The notes beneath the pieces were generated by a model. The model searched no databases. It was not told the DNA's origin and worked only from the letters and a program-made list of their open reading frames with translations. Positions 37,401 to 45,897 of a DNA stretch of 64,000 nt are shown here, in pieces (positions within the stretch are counted from its first letter, which is position 1; the number at the start of each line of letters is the position of its first letter). A program made the position numbers and the translations under genes. Source of the stretch: Promethearchaeota archaeon (GTDB taxonomy: Archaea > Asgardarchaeota > Lokiarchaeia > Sigyniarchaeales > SOKP01); the NCBI GenBank assembly GCA_019058445.1, contig JAHPZA010000009.1:518310-582309 (forward strand). The letters are read 5' to 3'.

Positions 37401-38375
37401 TAGTAGCGCAATAATCCAAAAGGTAATGTTTAATAACCATAAGAATGTTGAGATTGTGATAAGTACAAAAATGCAAAAAGCCACTTTCATAATATAGGAA
37501 CTTATACTAATGCTTGGTTTTAAGACTTCCATCTGTTTTGGAACGGAATAGGGAATGTCGCGTATAACAAATGACCTGAGCGCATGAATTAATTGATTTC
37601 TAGATAATAATTGCATGTGATAATGATGAAAGTCACCTACAAAATCAGCGCGCATTGAATCAAGAAACCGCTCAAATAATTCTTGGAGGATTGTAAATTT
37701 TCGAGAGGTAAGTATTCCCGAGATATCATAATAGGTTGCAAAATAAATGGCCGTTTGAAAAGATTTCATTGTTCCATTATGCTCTTGAGACAAATATTCT
37801 TTAAAATTTCCAGAGGAATTACTTGAAATAAGAGGCTGTTGATGGATCTGAAATGTATAGGGCATAGCATGTTTATTGAGCACTTTTATGTATTGATTTA
37901 AAGTAGCTTTTGTTGTTTCAGGGAGAGCACCAACTTTAAAAATGCTGAGAGCCACTGTCTTTAACTGCTCTTTATTAGTAATATATAGCACATTAGCAGC
38001 AGCATCTGCAAAAAAAAAAGTAAAATCCGTAAACAAATTCACTTTTCGATTTTTATTAAACAGTGAAGAAACTCCCATTCTCAAGCCGAATATGGTGTCT
38101 GAAAAAACAATCACAAATAAAATTACGGTAATAATTCCCACTAACAGCCCTATTAAAAGATGAGAGCCAGTAAGATATAAAGCGACAATAAAAAATACAG
38201 CAATGATGATAACTGAAAGTCCTTTTATGCTCGCATAGATTGTATTTATATCTGTAAATGATGGATTACTGTCCCATATATCTAAATAATTGCGTTTACG
38301 AGGCTGTTGTTCAGCCGTCCCTTGTGGCTTGTTGGCAAGAAAATGATCCGAATTGAGGGATTTACTTTTACTCAC
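34431..38375 (-). CDS. Membrane-anchored HerA/VirB4-like ATPase with degenerate P-loop
   Basis: 1314 aa. TM pairs at about 51-93 and 294-340 flank a 200-residue soluble part. The HerA/FtsK-type motor core spans about 600-960: LLVNGTAQERDLLA at 632-644 occupies the Walker A position but lacks GK(S/T). SLIFDYSGQWSRL matches the VIDPxGEY strand, VLFLPHLDLVFDE (842-854) the Walker B, and FGTVIMANQ the sensor strand. Residues 960-1280 are helical, and a zinc ribbon CEYCG...CPGCG ends the protein. VirB4/TraC/CedB proteins also have N-terminal TM anchors. The missing P-loop suggests no ATP hydrolysis or a structural role. It is the last gene of a four-gene operon with overlapping ends. Confidence 0.72.
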   Translation of the reverse strand: MSKSKSLNSDHFLANKPQGTAEQQPRKRNYLDIWDSNPSFTDINTIYASIKGLSVIIIAVFFIVALYLTGSHLLIGLLVGIITVILFVIVFSDTIFGLRMGVSSLFNKNRKVNLFTDFTFFFADAAANVLYITNKEQLKTVALSIFKVGALPETTKATLNQYIKVLNKHAMPYTFQIHQQPLISSNSSGNFKEYLSQEHNGTMKSFQTAIYFATYYDISGILTSRKFTILQELFERFLDSMRADFVGDFHHYHMQLLSRNQLIHALRSFVIRDIPYSVPKQMEVLKPSISISSYIMKVAFCIFVLITISTFLWLLNITFWIIALLDLCLLFLIFWVWWREPLYYLSAYHLLKREGVSILNPFQGIQVFQHKGILDALFFLIHNKLLVCEKMVNIHHAAVRFRYNEDMVRIVDFYPNKFYLELIERKIPFVYTAMASPLSFYRFDKIAYHKLNTHTQDMLKFYLTSNEEGERWLKIRSGVWQVILTASTYAYKSFEEIDFITEHDYISLASIAQKNITFLEDRLTARLDEFYTTPLSSQKLISGCLCEILKNKLYNLSGTYLQYLLLQGKVLMRLTGIEDEFKKGIITKLAAEFNTPLNLENFIAFGHTINTEFWQKEIPAGLTRDQIDNVLLVNGTAQERDLLAMKIVIQLIKQGVPSLIFDYSGQWSRLIPFFKDANYKFDIVHFKMGNAFSIDPLSSDLLYGKNNTDYLEYIYDAYRLTFKKDRSSVDRLKKFIQEHSDLTLASLALELKNQVSWKKYPHVEELISMFEDFTEDEVIFFHSNLEGEKQTITFKSFISDNKTVIIDLSNSNDLKKKNFLTLVIVSKIIHYISKYDEFCEKVLFLPHLDLVFDERSLDKYLDLGSIDKFFEPLRREGFGTVIMANQMHYMHPHFLKLFKNIMTFRATDYRDINVLKNIMGLQELHGTGYYSKSRKDTYQVEYLKNMKSTEILVKRDDVNQTFPVKFEVADILRVLPLSMDEIAAFMREQGYDLQLTERRIIERTRKTIFEKDFGKFSQFIPEIITFLDGLKVVHKLPISERKIKDALKKVIHEKAKMTTDDRRELKKLKQELYNILITQRYLVEAHPKSASGQETMRTSYQVGEHYEIALDDYFQTKKEQTTDISVEVIEQNSEQPFQNKNRTKDITSIRIFENDLVHKILVKELKTFYYEIFQIYKHITEKDLRAALKIEKVCIKSLFMRVYHQINSGPKKGITQNDFNLFYNLLISYQKLPFSQKQLYYYLNYCDNVQEHDLDLEAKVVSAYELYSDFYHKLKKHLEINATKTCEYCGVKIESDSLYCPGCGVKIKSSLTLE

Positions 38376-39247
38376 TGAGACACCACTACCGCTTTTTTCG
38401 AGTATTGTCTATAGAGCAGAAAAAAGAAAGATCCTGTTCCAAAAAATAATAAAGTAAAGAGGCTCATTTGTGCGGTGAGTTGGGGATGATAGATAGTTTG
38501 AATTGCCACTATAACTCCAAGCATTAAAAACAGTAGAAGTAGTCCAAAAATTAAATATCCAAAAATATTGGGTATGGAACACTGATATATAAGATTATCT
38601 TTAAGCTTTCCTCGAAGCATAATTTTTCCGCCATCATACTGCTGCATGGCATGCTTCGCATTTTTAAATGCAATCATTTTTTCGAACTTCTCTCTGTCGT
38701 ACTCCTCATTAAGCTCTTTTTGCAGCTGCCCTTCTTGCTCTTGAAATCCATGCATTATTACCTCTTTTAATTTCTGATGGTTAAGTTTTCTTTTAGAGTG
38801 AACAGTATTCCCCGAAAAAAATGAAAATGCTCTCATTTCGCTATTTTGAGCAATCACTTCCAGATCTAACTTTTCAAATAAATTTGGAATTTCTAATGTT
38901 CTAAATTCATAAAAAAACTCATATATTTGAGAAATTAATTCTAAAGGAATATTTCCTCTGTTTTTACTAAATAAAAGTTCAGTTGTTTTAATTGATTGAA
39001 TGGCATCTTCTTGAAATAAATAGATTTTAAAATTATGATGTAAAATCGAATTGACTAAATGCATATACTGAAAAATCGTCTCGTTTCCTTCTTTATTTCT
39101 TGGACGAATCCCTAATTTCACTCCAATTTCATCTAATACATTTCCAACCAAAAGCAACCCAACAGTTGCTAATTTTCGGTAGTTATGTGTCTGCTTGCAC
39201 ACTCTAATAAGGCTTTTTAATTTGATATCAATCAGTTCATAGTTCAT
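38372..39247 (-). CDS. Membrane protein with helical cytosolic domain, cassette gene 3
   Basis: 291 aa. The N-terminal 210 residues are soluble and helical, including a Lys/Glu/Gln-rich helix (about 165-205). Two TM helices (about 229-252, 260-280) lie near the C-terminus. The stop overlaps the ATPase start (38372-38375), showing tight coupling. No family is recognised. The layout, a cytosolic domain on a C-terminal TM hairpin, suggests a partner of the HerA/VirB4-like protein. Confidence 0.7.
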   Translation of the reverse strand: MNYELIDIKLKSLIRVCKQTHNYRKLATVGLLLVGNVLDEIGVKLGIRPRNKEGNETIFQYMHLVNSILHHNFKIYLFQEDAIQSIKTTELLFSKNRGNIPLELISQIYEFFYEFRTLEIPNLFEKLDLEVIAQNSEMRAFSFFSGNTVHSKRKLNHQKLKEVIMHGFQEQEGQLQKELNEEYDREKFEKMIAFKNAKHAMQQYDGGKIMLRGKLKDNLIYQCSIPNIFGYLIFGLLLLFLMLGVIVAIQTIYHPQLTAQMSLFTLLFFGTGSFFFLLYRQYSKKAVVVSQ

Positions 39248-39990
39248 ATTCTTTGCCTCCTTTTTGTTAATTGTTGAGGATATTCCTCCAGCTCTTCAAG
39301 GTAATCCAAAGACTCATCATTAAATTTCAATTTTAATTGCTCTCTGGCAATTAATGTATCCATATCAATTGGTTCTTGGACATCGTTAATATATTGCGAA
39401 ACCTTCTTTTTAGCGGAATATTCTTGAGAACGGAATCCTGTGACAGTATAATAATAAAATATCGCGTAAGGAAATACGAAAATAAAGCTTAATAATTGAG
39501 CGAAATATCCAGGACCTATTGAATAGTGATATATCAGTTCTGTATCTTTATCTTTCACAAGTAAAAAAGGGAAATAGAGATCATTAGGAAGTAAATAGAA
39601 GACGGGAAATGCGAAAATATAAAACAGCATAAGTATAAGCAGAAACATATTTGCATACGCATGGAATGTTAATTTTTCAAGCGGATCGTATTGTTCCACA
39701 TCTCGAAAGATGACGGTATAAGCTGATACAACCAGTATTATAATATATAGTATTGTTAATGCGATAGGAATCTGAAATGTTTTCGGTTTAAGAGTATAAT
39801 TGAACGTTGAATTCTCAGAAAATAATGTCGTCCATCCTGTAACAGGATTATAGCTCCAATACGATTTTAAGCTGTTGTGAGAGTCATATACTTGATATAT
39901 ATACCACTCTAAAAAAAATGACACAAATGCAAAAAGTAGCCCCAATACATACATTATCCGAAAATACTGACGAGTTTTAGCTGTTATCAT
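39244..39990 (-). CDS. Polytopic membrane protein, cassette gene 2
   Basis: 248 aa with about five TM helices (13-32, 75-95, 108-132, 158-178) and a C-terminal soluble tail of about 55 residues rich in Glu/Lys/Leu (ARE.LKLKFNDESLDYLEELEEY). It overlaps the next gene by 4 nt and follows the HhH protein gene by 7 nt, so it is within the same operon. No family recognised; a channel-like component is conceivable by position. Confidence 0.7.
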   Translation of the reverse strand: MITAKTRQYFRIMYVLGLLFAFVSFFLEWYIYQVYDSHNSLKSYWSYNPVTGWTTLFSENSTFNYTLKPKTFQIPIALTILYIIILVVSAYTVIFRDVEQYDPLEKLTFHAYANMFLLILMLFYIFAFPVFYLLPNDLYFPFLLVKDKDTELIYHYSIGPGYFAQLLSFIFVFPYAIFYYYTVTGFRSQEYSAKKKVSQYINDVQEPIDMDTLIAREQLKLKFNDESLDYLEELEEYPQQLTKRRQRI

Positions 39991-39997
39991 TTCCCAA

Positions 39998-41815
39998 TCA
40001 ATCCTCCAAAAAAGTACTATATTTTGAAATCATTTGACCTCTCACTGAATTTTCTTTTAGTCCACTAGAAGTATTATTCTCTCTAATGCTAATCTTTTCT
40101 TCATTTTGGTATGAGACAGAGCTAATATTTTCATTTTGTAATGGAAAATCATACCCCTCAATATCCTTTTGAGTTTCAAGGGCTTTAATGCTTTCGATTT
40201 CCTTAATAAAAGAGAATTCACAAGATTTCCCGAACCATTCATACAAGATTTGGTCAAGTTCATGGGAACTCATGGTATCTTGGATACTCAATAAGTCAGT
40301 CTCATCCAATTCAACGGGTTTAAGGAAGTAAGGTGTTTTATAATCATTTTTGAGATTTTTTCGTGTTTTTGCAAACGTTCTATAAACAAATCCCATAATA
40401 ATCCCATAAATAATGAGAGCAGCGACACCTAAATTGGTAAAGGTAGCTAAAATGTAAAAATTTTGCAAGAACATTATTCCTAAAAAAATAACGCCAAACA
40501 TTAAAACGGGTATCGAGTATTTTTGAAGATTGTTCTTTAAGTTGATAAGCGATTGATTATATTTTACTAGAGCATTCTCTAGTAAAAATGATTCTCTAAT
40601 TGAGATTTTTTTTTCTAAAAATTGCACCAATGATATTATTTCTCTACTCTCTACAACGTGTATATTGAACTTGCGCTGGTATGGAAACAGAGCAGTTTTT
40701 TCTAAAAACGCAGGTTCACTTATACTCACTAATATTGGATGGATAACTGGTTTATATTCTTTCGAATGAGTACTAATAAATAAAGGAGTTCCGTTTTTTG
40801 TTTTTCTTATCACTAAACTCCGTTTTGCTAATTTTTTGCGAATTAATTGAAATAAAGACCCTTCATTGGTAATATTTTCAAATACCTCTTTTTGAGCAGA
40901 TACCAAGCACTTTTGAGATATTTCAACTTTCGCATGGGTAGGTTTATAAGTAATATGATTCTCAGAAACCAATAGATTACCTCGCAATTGGCTTATCTTC
41001 ACTGGAAAAACTACCAAGGTTCCTATAGACTTATTTACTTCCAATATTTTATAAGCTAGTATATCAATATCTTTTAAGATATTCCTAAGCAAATTCGATT
41101 GTTTGTCAAGAATGGCATAACCTAAATGCTTAAATCTATTTACAACTGTTTTTTTCACTTGCATAAGATCTTTTTTACTCACTATTTCCTCATGAACTTT
41201 TTCAGAACCCTTTACTTCATTTGGTTTAAGGGCTTCTGAAGCCAGTTCCTCGTTCTGTTTTTGAAGCAGTAGCTCATTTTCAATAAAAGCCTCCAATTCC
41301 TCTACAGCACGATCTGATTTAGGAATAAATGCAGAGTTATATGTATTTTCTTTAGCACTTGAACTTCCAAAAATAGGGTAATCATCATTTTCAACAGGCA
41401 AGAATTTCTCATCTTTAAAATCCTGAACTTGAGACTCAACTAACTCTTGAAAGGATCCTTCCAAAGGTTCTTCTTCTCTTAAGAATGATAGATGGTCAGA
41501 GGTGACTTGTTCACCTTTAATTTCTGATATATTCTCAAGAATGGGCGTGCCTTGAGATTTATCAGGGTTCTCCTCTAAAATCGCTTCATTAATACTAACA
41601 TCATTATGTTTACTAAACTCTTGTGCATTTTCAATAATTTTTTTTGAGGTTGCGAGCCCGAATCCATTAACTTTCGATAATTGTTCAGGAGTAAGGGCTA
41701 CCAATTGTTTAATACTAGTAATTCCAGCACTCACTAATTTATCTTTGATATACTCTCCAATACCTTGAATATTTGTAAAATCATATTCTATTTCCATTTT
41801 TTCCACCAAGTCCAA
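39998..41815 (-). CDS. Helix-hairpin-helix membrane protein, cassette gene 1
   Basis: 605 aa. Residues 8-55 form a helix-hairpin-helix pair (GIGEYIKDKLVSAGI, LSKVNGFGLATSKKIIENA), a non-specific DNA-binding module as in RadA/Hef/ligases. An acidic linker (60-215) follows, then a soluble alpha/beta domain (215-400, e.g. LKDIDILAYKILEVNKSIGTLV), which may be nuclease- or NERD-like but lacks motifs I can name. Two TM helices (about 432-480) and a polar tail complete it. HhH plus TM suggests a membrane protein that contacts DNA. It heads the four-gene cassette and has a perfect T-rich promoter. Confidence 0.7.
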   Translation of the reverse strand: MDLVEKMEIEYDFTNIQGIGEYIKDKLVSAGITSIKQLVALTPEQLSKVNGFGLATSKKIIENAQEFSKHNDVSINEAILEENPDKSQGTPILENISEIKGEQVTSDHLSFLREEEPLEGSFQELVESQVQDFKDEKFLPVENDDYPIFGSSSAKENTYNSAFIPKSDRAVEELEAFIENELLLQKQNEELASEALKPNEVKGSEKVHEEIVSKKDLMQVKKTVVNRFKHLGYAILDKQSNLLRNILKDIDILAYKILEVNKSIGTLVVFPVKISQLRGNLLVSENHITYKPTHAKVEISQKCLVSAQKEVFENITNEGSLFQLIRKKLAKRSLVIRKTKNGTPLFISTHSKEYKPVIHPILVSISEPAFLEKTALFPYQRKFNIHVVESREIISLVQFLEKKISIRESFLLENALVKYNQSLINLKNNLQKYSIPVLMFGVIFLGIMFLQNFYILATFTNLGVAALIIYGIIMGFVYRTFAKTRKNLKNDYKTPYFLKPVELDETDLLSIQDTMSSHELDQILYEWFGKSCEFSFIKEIESIKALETQKDIEGYDFPLQNENISSVSYQNEEKISIRENNTSSGLKENSVRGQMISKYSTFLED

Positions 41816-41854
41816 AATATCTCATTTTAGTATACTTGTAAAATCTATTCTTAG

Positions 41855-41870
41855 TATATAAAGAAAAAAT
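41855..41870 (-). promoter_or_regulatory. T-rich core promoter (minus strand)
   Basis: Read on the minus strand: TTTTTTCTTTATATACT, about 45 nt before the ATG at 41815 of the four-gene membrane/ATPase cassette. Confidence 0.6.
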
Positions 41871-41989
41871 GGATGCATGAAATGACTTTCTGCCTTAAAA
41901 AGGGACCAAAAAACCATTATAAAAAAATACCATAAGATTAGTGGTTTTCACTAAATTAACAGATAGAAGCATTATAATTGTAAGGTAAA

Positions 41990-42007
41990 GGGGCTTAAAA
42001 AAGCCCC
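41990..42007. repeat. Perfect 7-bp hairpin GGGGCTT-AAAA-AAGCCCC
   Basis: A perfect stem with tetraloop, isolated in AT-rich noncoding DNA between divergent operons. It is not followed by a T-tract on the plus strand, so it is not an obvious terminator. Confidence 0.6.
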
Positions 42008-42219
42008 CTGACTATGTCAAAAACAGACTAAAAACCGACCAAAAATAGAGATCATTAGGAAAACAACTAAAATCCTTTTTTTTATGAGAAAAAGCATGAA
42101 ATTTTGTTGATAAATTAAAACAGTTCCTAAATTTACTGATTTTTCCTCCATTTGAGGATTAATTAGTATGATTTTAGAATAACGATCAATAAAAAAATCA
42201 AATAAGTTACAAATCCCTC

Positions 42220-42237
42220 TTTTTTGTTTAAATAAAC
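42220..42237 (+). promoter_or_regulatory. T-rich core promoter
   Basis: TTTTTTGTTTAAATAAAC about 20-25 nt upstream of the ATG at 42256 of the M50-like protease, a G variant of the shared motif. Confidence 0.45.
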
Positions 42238-42255
42238 ACAGCCTAACTTATTTTT

Positions 42256-43035
42256 ATGTATGATATGTTTATCATTTTGATGTTTTTTCCAATCATTTTA
42301 GTGATTTCATATGTAATTACCCGTTTTATGATGAGGATAGATTACGGTCCATTTAATGTAGTTCTTTTAATTTTACGTTTTGTCGGAGTCGCCATTCACG
42401 AACTAAGTCATTTAATCATGTGCCTAATTGTAGGGATCCGACCAAAAGGAATCAGCATTCGTCTGCGATCCGAATTCACTGGAAGAGTAGATCCGAATGG
42501 TGAGGTACGACCAGATTTGCATAACGGCACATTCTTACAGGCATTGTTAATTTGTTTTGCACCAACAATTATTCCGACTTGGTTATTTTTCTGGTCGCTG
42601 GCAATTGTTTTTGCTACCGATCCTATTCATCCATTTATCCGGATTATTGCCGGATTTCTTTGTATCTCTAATTTCTTTGGCGCTACTCCTTCCAAGCCGG
42701 ACTTTTTAATTGTTGGCCAATGGTTTAAAAAAAATCCAAAGTATTCACTATATCAGCTTGGACTCTTATTTCTTTCAGGATTGGGAGTATGGGTCATAGT
42801 GAATTATTATTACATTATGTTGCCTTATGACATTGTCTATTACATCTTAGTTGGGATAGGATACTATGTTCTGAAATATAGTTTTCGAGTGATTACGTGG
42901 GTATTAAATAAACTCCTCTTGTTACACAATCCTCATCGAGCCACCTTTCCACGTATTAAATATGGGAGATTTATTAGACGACGGTTTAAACCTTCTAAAC
43001 CCTCAAAAACTGGAAAAAGAGAAGCTCCATGGTAA
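42256..43035 (+). CDS. M50-type (site-2 protease-like) membrane metalloprotease
   Basis: 259 aa, about five TM helices. The zinc motif HELSH (His48, Glu49, His52) lies in a TM helix (RFVGVAIHELSHLIMCLIVG). A second motif near residue 136-142 (TPSKPDFL) resembles the NPxPDG-like third-ligand motif of the family. Such proteases cut membrane proteins within the bilayer, often in regulation. The C-terminal 40 residues are strongly basic (RRRFKPSKPSK), so that end is probably cytosolic. It stands in the accessory segment opposite the membrane/ATPase cassette. Confidence 0.75.
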   Translation: MYDMFIILMFFPIILVISYVITRFMMRIDYGPFNVVLLILRFVGVAIHELSHLIMCLIVGIRPKGISIRLRSEFTGRVDPNGEVRPDLHNGTFLQALLICFAPTIIPTWLFFWSLAIVFATDPIHPFIRIIAGFLCISNFFGATPSKPDFLIVGQWFKKNPKYSLYQLGLLFLSGLGVWVIVNYYYIMLPYDIVYYILVGIGYYVLKYSFRVITWVLNKLLLLHNPHRATFPRIKYGRFIRRRFKPSKPSKTGKREAPW

Positions 43036-43066
43036 ATAGATGGTTAAAAAACCGGATCACATCATA

Positions 43067-43084
43067 TTTTTTATTTATAAATAC
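43067..43084 (+). promoter_or_regulatory. T-rich core promoter
   Basis: TTTTTTATTTATAAATA about 30-45 nt before the ATG at 43114. Confidence 0.5.
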
Positions 43085-43113
43085 CCAAGGGAAATAATTC
43101 TTAAAAAAAAAAA

Positions 43114-43725
43114 ATGCATACTATGTCCAATATTTCAAAAGTTATTAATTATAGAATTACGACTGATTCATCTATCTCCGATGATAAGGAGACCAGAAAA
43201 ATCGTATTAAATTCGTATGTAAGAGAGTTTCCGATTGTGCAAGTCAATAATTCTTTAATTTCCATGTCTCGGAAAGATTTAGGTATATTATGTGCTATTA
43301 TTAATAATCCCCCTAAATTAGTTTTACGGGAAGCAATCCTTGAGGGAATTATAATTGGGTTTGTGAAAAAGCTTGCATATTTCAAAAAGTTTGTTAGGAG
43401 GTGTACTATTAAAAAGAGTTCAGGAAATATGGAAAGAAAAGCCAGAGTATATTTACATAAAATCCATCGCCTTGCACCTGTGTTTAATTATAGGCGAGCA
43501 GTGGCAAATTTAAACTCTTTATACCGTTTATTTTCTCAAAAAAATTTCTTTCCATCAATTAGTACTCAGCTTGCCATAGTAATTTATATTACTGATAAGT
43601 TGGATAAATCTTTTTCCAAAAAAATTATGCAAAAGAACATACGGTATCTCTGTAGCTGCTCTGCTTATGCTTTCCACAACGCTAAAAATCACTTAGACCT
43701 TGATGAGTTAATTAATGAAAAATAG
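43114..43725 (+). CDS. Unrecognised helical protein, possible single cyclin-like repeat
   Basis: 203 aa (or from ATG 43123). The last 100 residues (ARVYLHKIHRLAPVFNYRRA, STQLAIVIYITDKL, SKKIMQKNIRYLCSCSAYAFHNAKNHL) have the helix order of a TFB cyclin repeat ending in a HTH, aligned by eye to the P..LA.A.IYIA...L..T...IA......T.RN.YK.L pattern. This is suggestive only. There is no zinc ribbon. If correct it would be a second TFB-related factor in the segment. It is convergent with the Hef-like helicase gene (19-nt gap). Confidence 0.6.
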   Translation: MHTMSNISKVINYRITTDSSISDDKETRKIVLNSYVREFPIVQVNNSLISMSRKDLGILCAIINNPPKLVLREAILEGIIIGFVKKLAYFKKFVRRCTIKKSSGNMERKARVYLHKIHRLAPVFNYRRAVANLNSLYRLFSQKNFFPSISTQLAIVIYITDKLDKSFSKKIMQKNIRYLCSCSAYAFHNAKNHLDLDELINEK

Positions 43726-43743
43726 CCTATATAAGGGTTAATT

Positions 43744-45897
43744 CTATTTCTTATTGTGTTTGTAAATATTATATATAAAATAATACAACTCATCAATCCT
43801 ATCAATAGTAATGAGTTTTACTTTTTCATTGCTCAAATCGTTCCATTCATGTAATTTTCGTTTCAGTAGTCGCTCTTCACCTTCATAATTCTCTTTGAAA
43901 TTTATAAAATTCACCATTATAAAGAGGATTTGACATGACTTTTTAGTGGATGCAATTAATTTAGTTAATACTTTGTCAGAATCGTGCAATAATTCCTTAG
44001 CATTATAGATTTGGATAGCTATTATATTAAAAAGTATCATATGGGCAAAGCTATGGCCTGTGTTAAACGAGATTCCTTTTTTAATTAACATATTTCTTAT
44101 CCCCAGATCCATAGATAAAGAGACATCTAGCAAAATATCCTTGGGAGGCGGTTTTTTAGAACTAAGAAATGGTTGGAGGGTATTATGTGCTTTTTTTTGT
44201 TGAGTTCGAAACGATTCGGATAATTGAATGATATCGGCTTGTGGTGATTTATTCATATGATTATTTTTCTGGATTTTTTTATATGAGCGCAATGAATTCG
44301 GATTTTTAAGGTTTGCATTCATTTTTTTTAATTTAGCTAAGGCAATTTTTAAGTATCTCTCATCATTCGTATTTTTGCAGTAAAGAATGATTACCTTTCC
44401 TTCCCTATGTCGGGCTGTCCTTCCTTTTCTTTGGATTAATCGAATTTCAGATGCAACTATATCATATAAGATTACTAAATCGCACTCAGCGATATCTAAT
44501 CCCTCCTCGCCAACGTTTGTGCTGACTAACACATTATATGCTCCCTGTTTAAATAAATCTAAGATCTCAATTTGTTTTTTTTGGGAGAGCCCTTTATCAT
44601 TCTCAGATTTTTTGGACTGTCCTACAAATCTCACGGGCCGTATAACCTCTTTAGTACTCAATTTATCTACGATATTTTTTACGGAATCTCGTAATTTGAC
44701 AAAAACTAAAATTTTTGCCTTAGGAATTTTAGAGATTTCTTGAATTATGAGCTGTTCTAATACCTTATATTTTGGATGGATTAATGAGTGCGGAGATATA
44801 CTTGCATTTCTTTTAAGCTCCATGTACATTTCATATAAATGCCCCTCTTTGGTCAATACTTTTACAGCTTTTGAACTGCTCTGCTTACGAGCTTTTTTAT
44901 AGATTTTTTCTAAATAAATGAGAAGAATATCTAAACCTTGTTGCTCGATAAGTTCAATCATGTGATACAAAATTAAAGCTTGAGCATTTATAGAGATTGC
45001 GCTATAGAGTCGAATTTTATCTCCTGTTAGCTCTTTAATTATTTCAACTAATCTTTTGTTTAATTTCAACAAATCTTTGCGCATTATGTGAGAAAAATCC
45101 GGACTCTTTTGTAAGAATCCTGACTGGGATAAATACAGGAGCCTTTTGACAATTAATCGTTTGACTACTAAATAACAATATTCCATAAGTTCCGTGAGAT
45201 TTACTCCGATTTTGCTTACTTCCATGGGTTTTAAATAGGTCTTAACATCGATGTCTTTTCTGGTCCTAATGTGAATATTCTCCAAAGGAATATGTAAATT
45301 AGCACAGAGTTCACTAATCTTTTTCTTTGACGCACCCGGTGAAGCTGTTAGTGCCAAAATGTTTCCATCAGGGTTTTGATCTATATACTCATCTGCGATT
45401 AGCGTATATGGATAATCTCCGCTTGCATGATGAGCTTCGTCAAATATAATGAGACATGTACTATGTAAGCTATATCTCCTGTTGACGAGATCGTTACGTA
45501 GTGTTTGTGGGGTAAAAAATATGATTTGGTGTGTCTTAAATAACTTCGCTCTATCTTCTGGTGAGACTTTTCCAGTTAAAATCCTAAATTTGTATTCAGG
45601 TATTTTTAAAAATTTCAGAAAAGATTTGCAGTGCTGGTCTATTAACGGTCTAGTAGGAGCTAGCATAATTATTTTGCTTCGGTCAGGATGTATTTCTAAT
45701 GTTTTAGCCGCCACAATTGCTCCAATAATCGTTTTTCCAAGACCAGTGGGCAGTACGACCAATGAATTTTTGTTTACACATGCTTCAGAGATATCTTGCT
45801 GAAACTTTCGAGCCTCAATTCGGGGCGATGTAAGAAGAGGGTGCTTCCCGTTATGATTTCTAACTTCCTTAAGTTCAGACGTTTTACTCACCCTCAA
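43744..45897 (-). CDS. Hef/FANCM-like SF2 helicase with degenerate XPF nuclease domain
   Basis: 717 aa. Helicase motifs: VLPTGLGKT (residues 49-57), LAPTRPLIDQ, FFTPQTL, IIFDEAHHA (DEAH 153-156), LTASPG, then helicase C with LVFVKLRDS, VLVSTNVGEEGLDIAECDLVILYD and LIQRKGRTARH. The insertion between the helicase lobes (about 220-350, helical) is the Hef/MDA5-type thumb. After a linker, residues 565-717 fit the XPF-like nuclease fold (ILLDVSLSMDLGIRNMLIKKGISF...), but the ERKxxxD signature is absent, so nuclease activity is probably lost. Hef/FANCM proteins remodel stalled forks. It overlaps the wHTH gene by 14 nt. Confidence 0.85.
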   Translation of the reverse strand: MRVSKTSELKEVRNHNGKHPLLTSPRIEARKFQQDISEACVNKNSLVVLPTGLGKTIIGAIVAAKTLEIHPDRSKIIMLAPTRPLIDQHCKSFLKFLKIPEYKFRILTGKVSPEDRAKLFKTHQIIFFTPQTLRNDLVNRRYSLHSTCLIIFDEAHHASGDYPYTLIADEYIDQNPDGNILALTASPGASKKKISELCANLHIPLENIHIRTRKDIDVKTYLKPMEVSKIGVNLTELMEYCYLVVKRLIVKRLLYLSQSGFLQKSPDFSHIMRKDLLKLNKRLVEIIKELTGDKIRLYSAISINAQALILYHMIELIEQQGLDILLIYLEKIYKKARKQSSSKAVKVLTKEGHLYEMYMELKRNASISPHSLIHPKYKVLEQLIIQEISKIPKAKILVFVKLRDSVKNIVDKLSTKEVIRPVRFVGQSKKSENDKGLSQKKQIEILDLFKQGAYNVLVSTNVGEEGLDIAECDLVILYDIVASEIRLIQRKGRTARHREGKVIILYCKNTNDERYLKIALAKLKKMNANLKNPNSLRSYKKIQKNNHMNKSPQADIIQLSESFRTQQKKAHNTLQPFLSSKKPPPKDILLDVSLSMDLGIRNMLIKKGISFNTGHSFAHMILFNIIAIQIYNAKELLHDSDKVLTKLIASTKKSCQILFIMVNFINFKENYEGEERLLKRKLHEWNDLSNEKVKLITIDRIDELYYFIYNIYKHNKK

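Larger units (their letters stand above)
41816..42255. other. 440-nt divergent intergenic region with hairpins
   Basis: No ORF. Two inverted repeats lie here: TTAGTG/CACTAA with a 5-nt loop at 41938-41954, and GGGGCTT/AAGCCCC with a 4-nt loop at 41990-42007, the most GC-rich spot nearby. Downstream are repeated A-rich stretches (ACTAAAAACCGACCAAAAA). Promoters for both flanking units lie at its ends. A regulatory RNA, operator or replication/transfer origin is possible; nothing in the sequence settles it. Confidence 0.45.
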
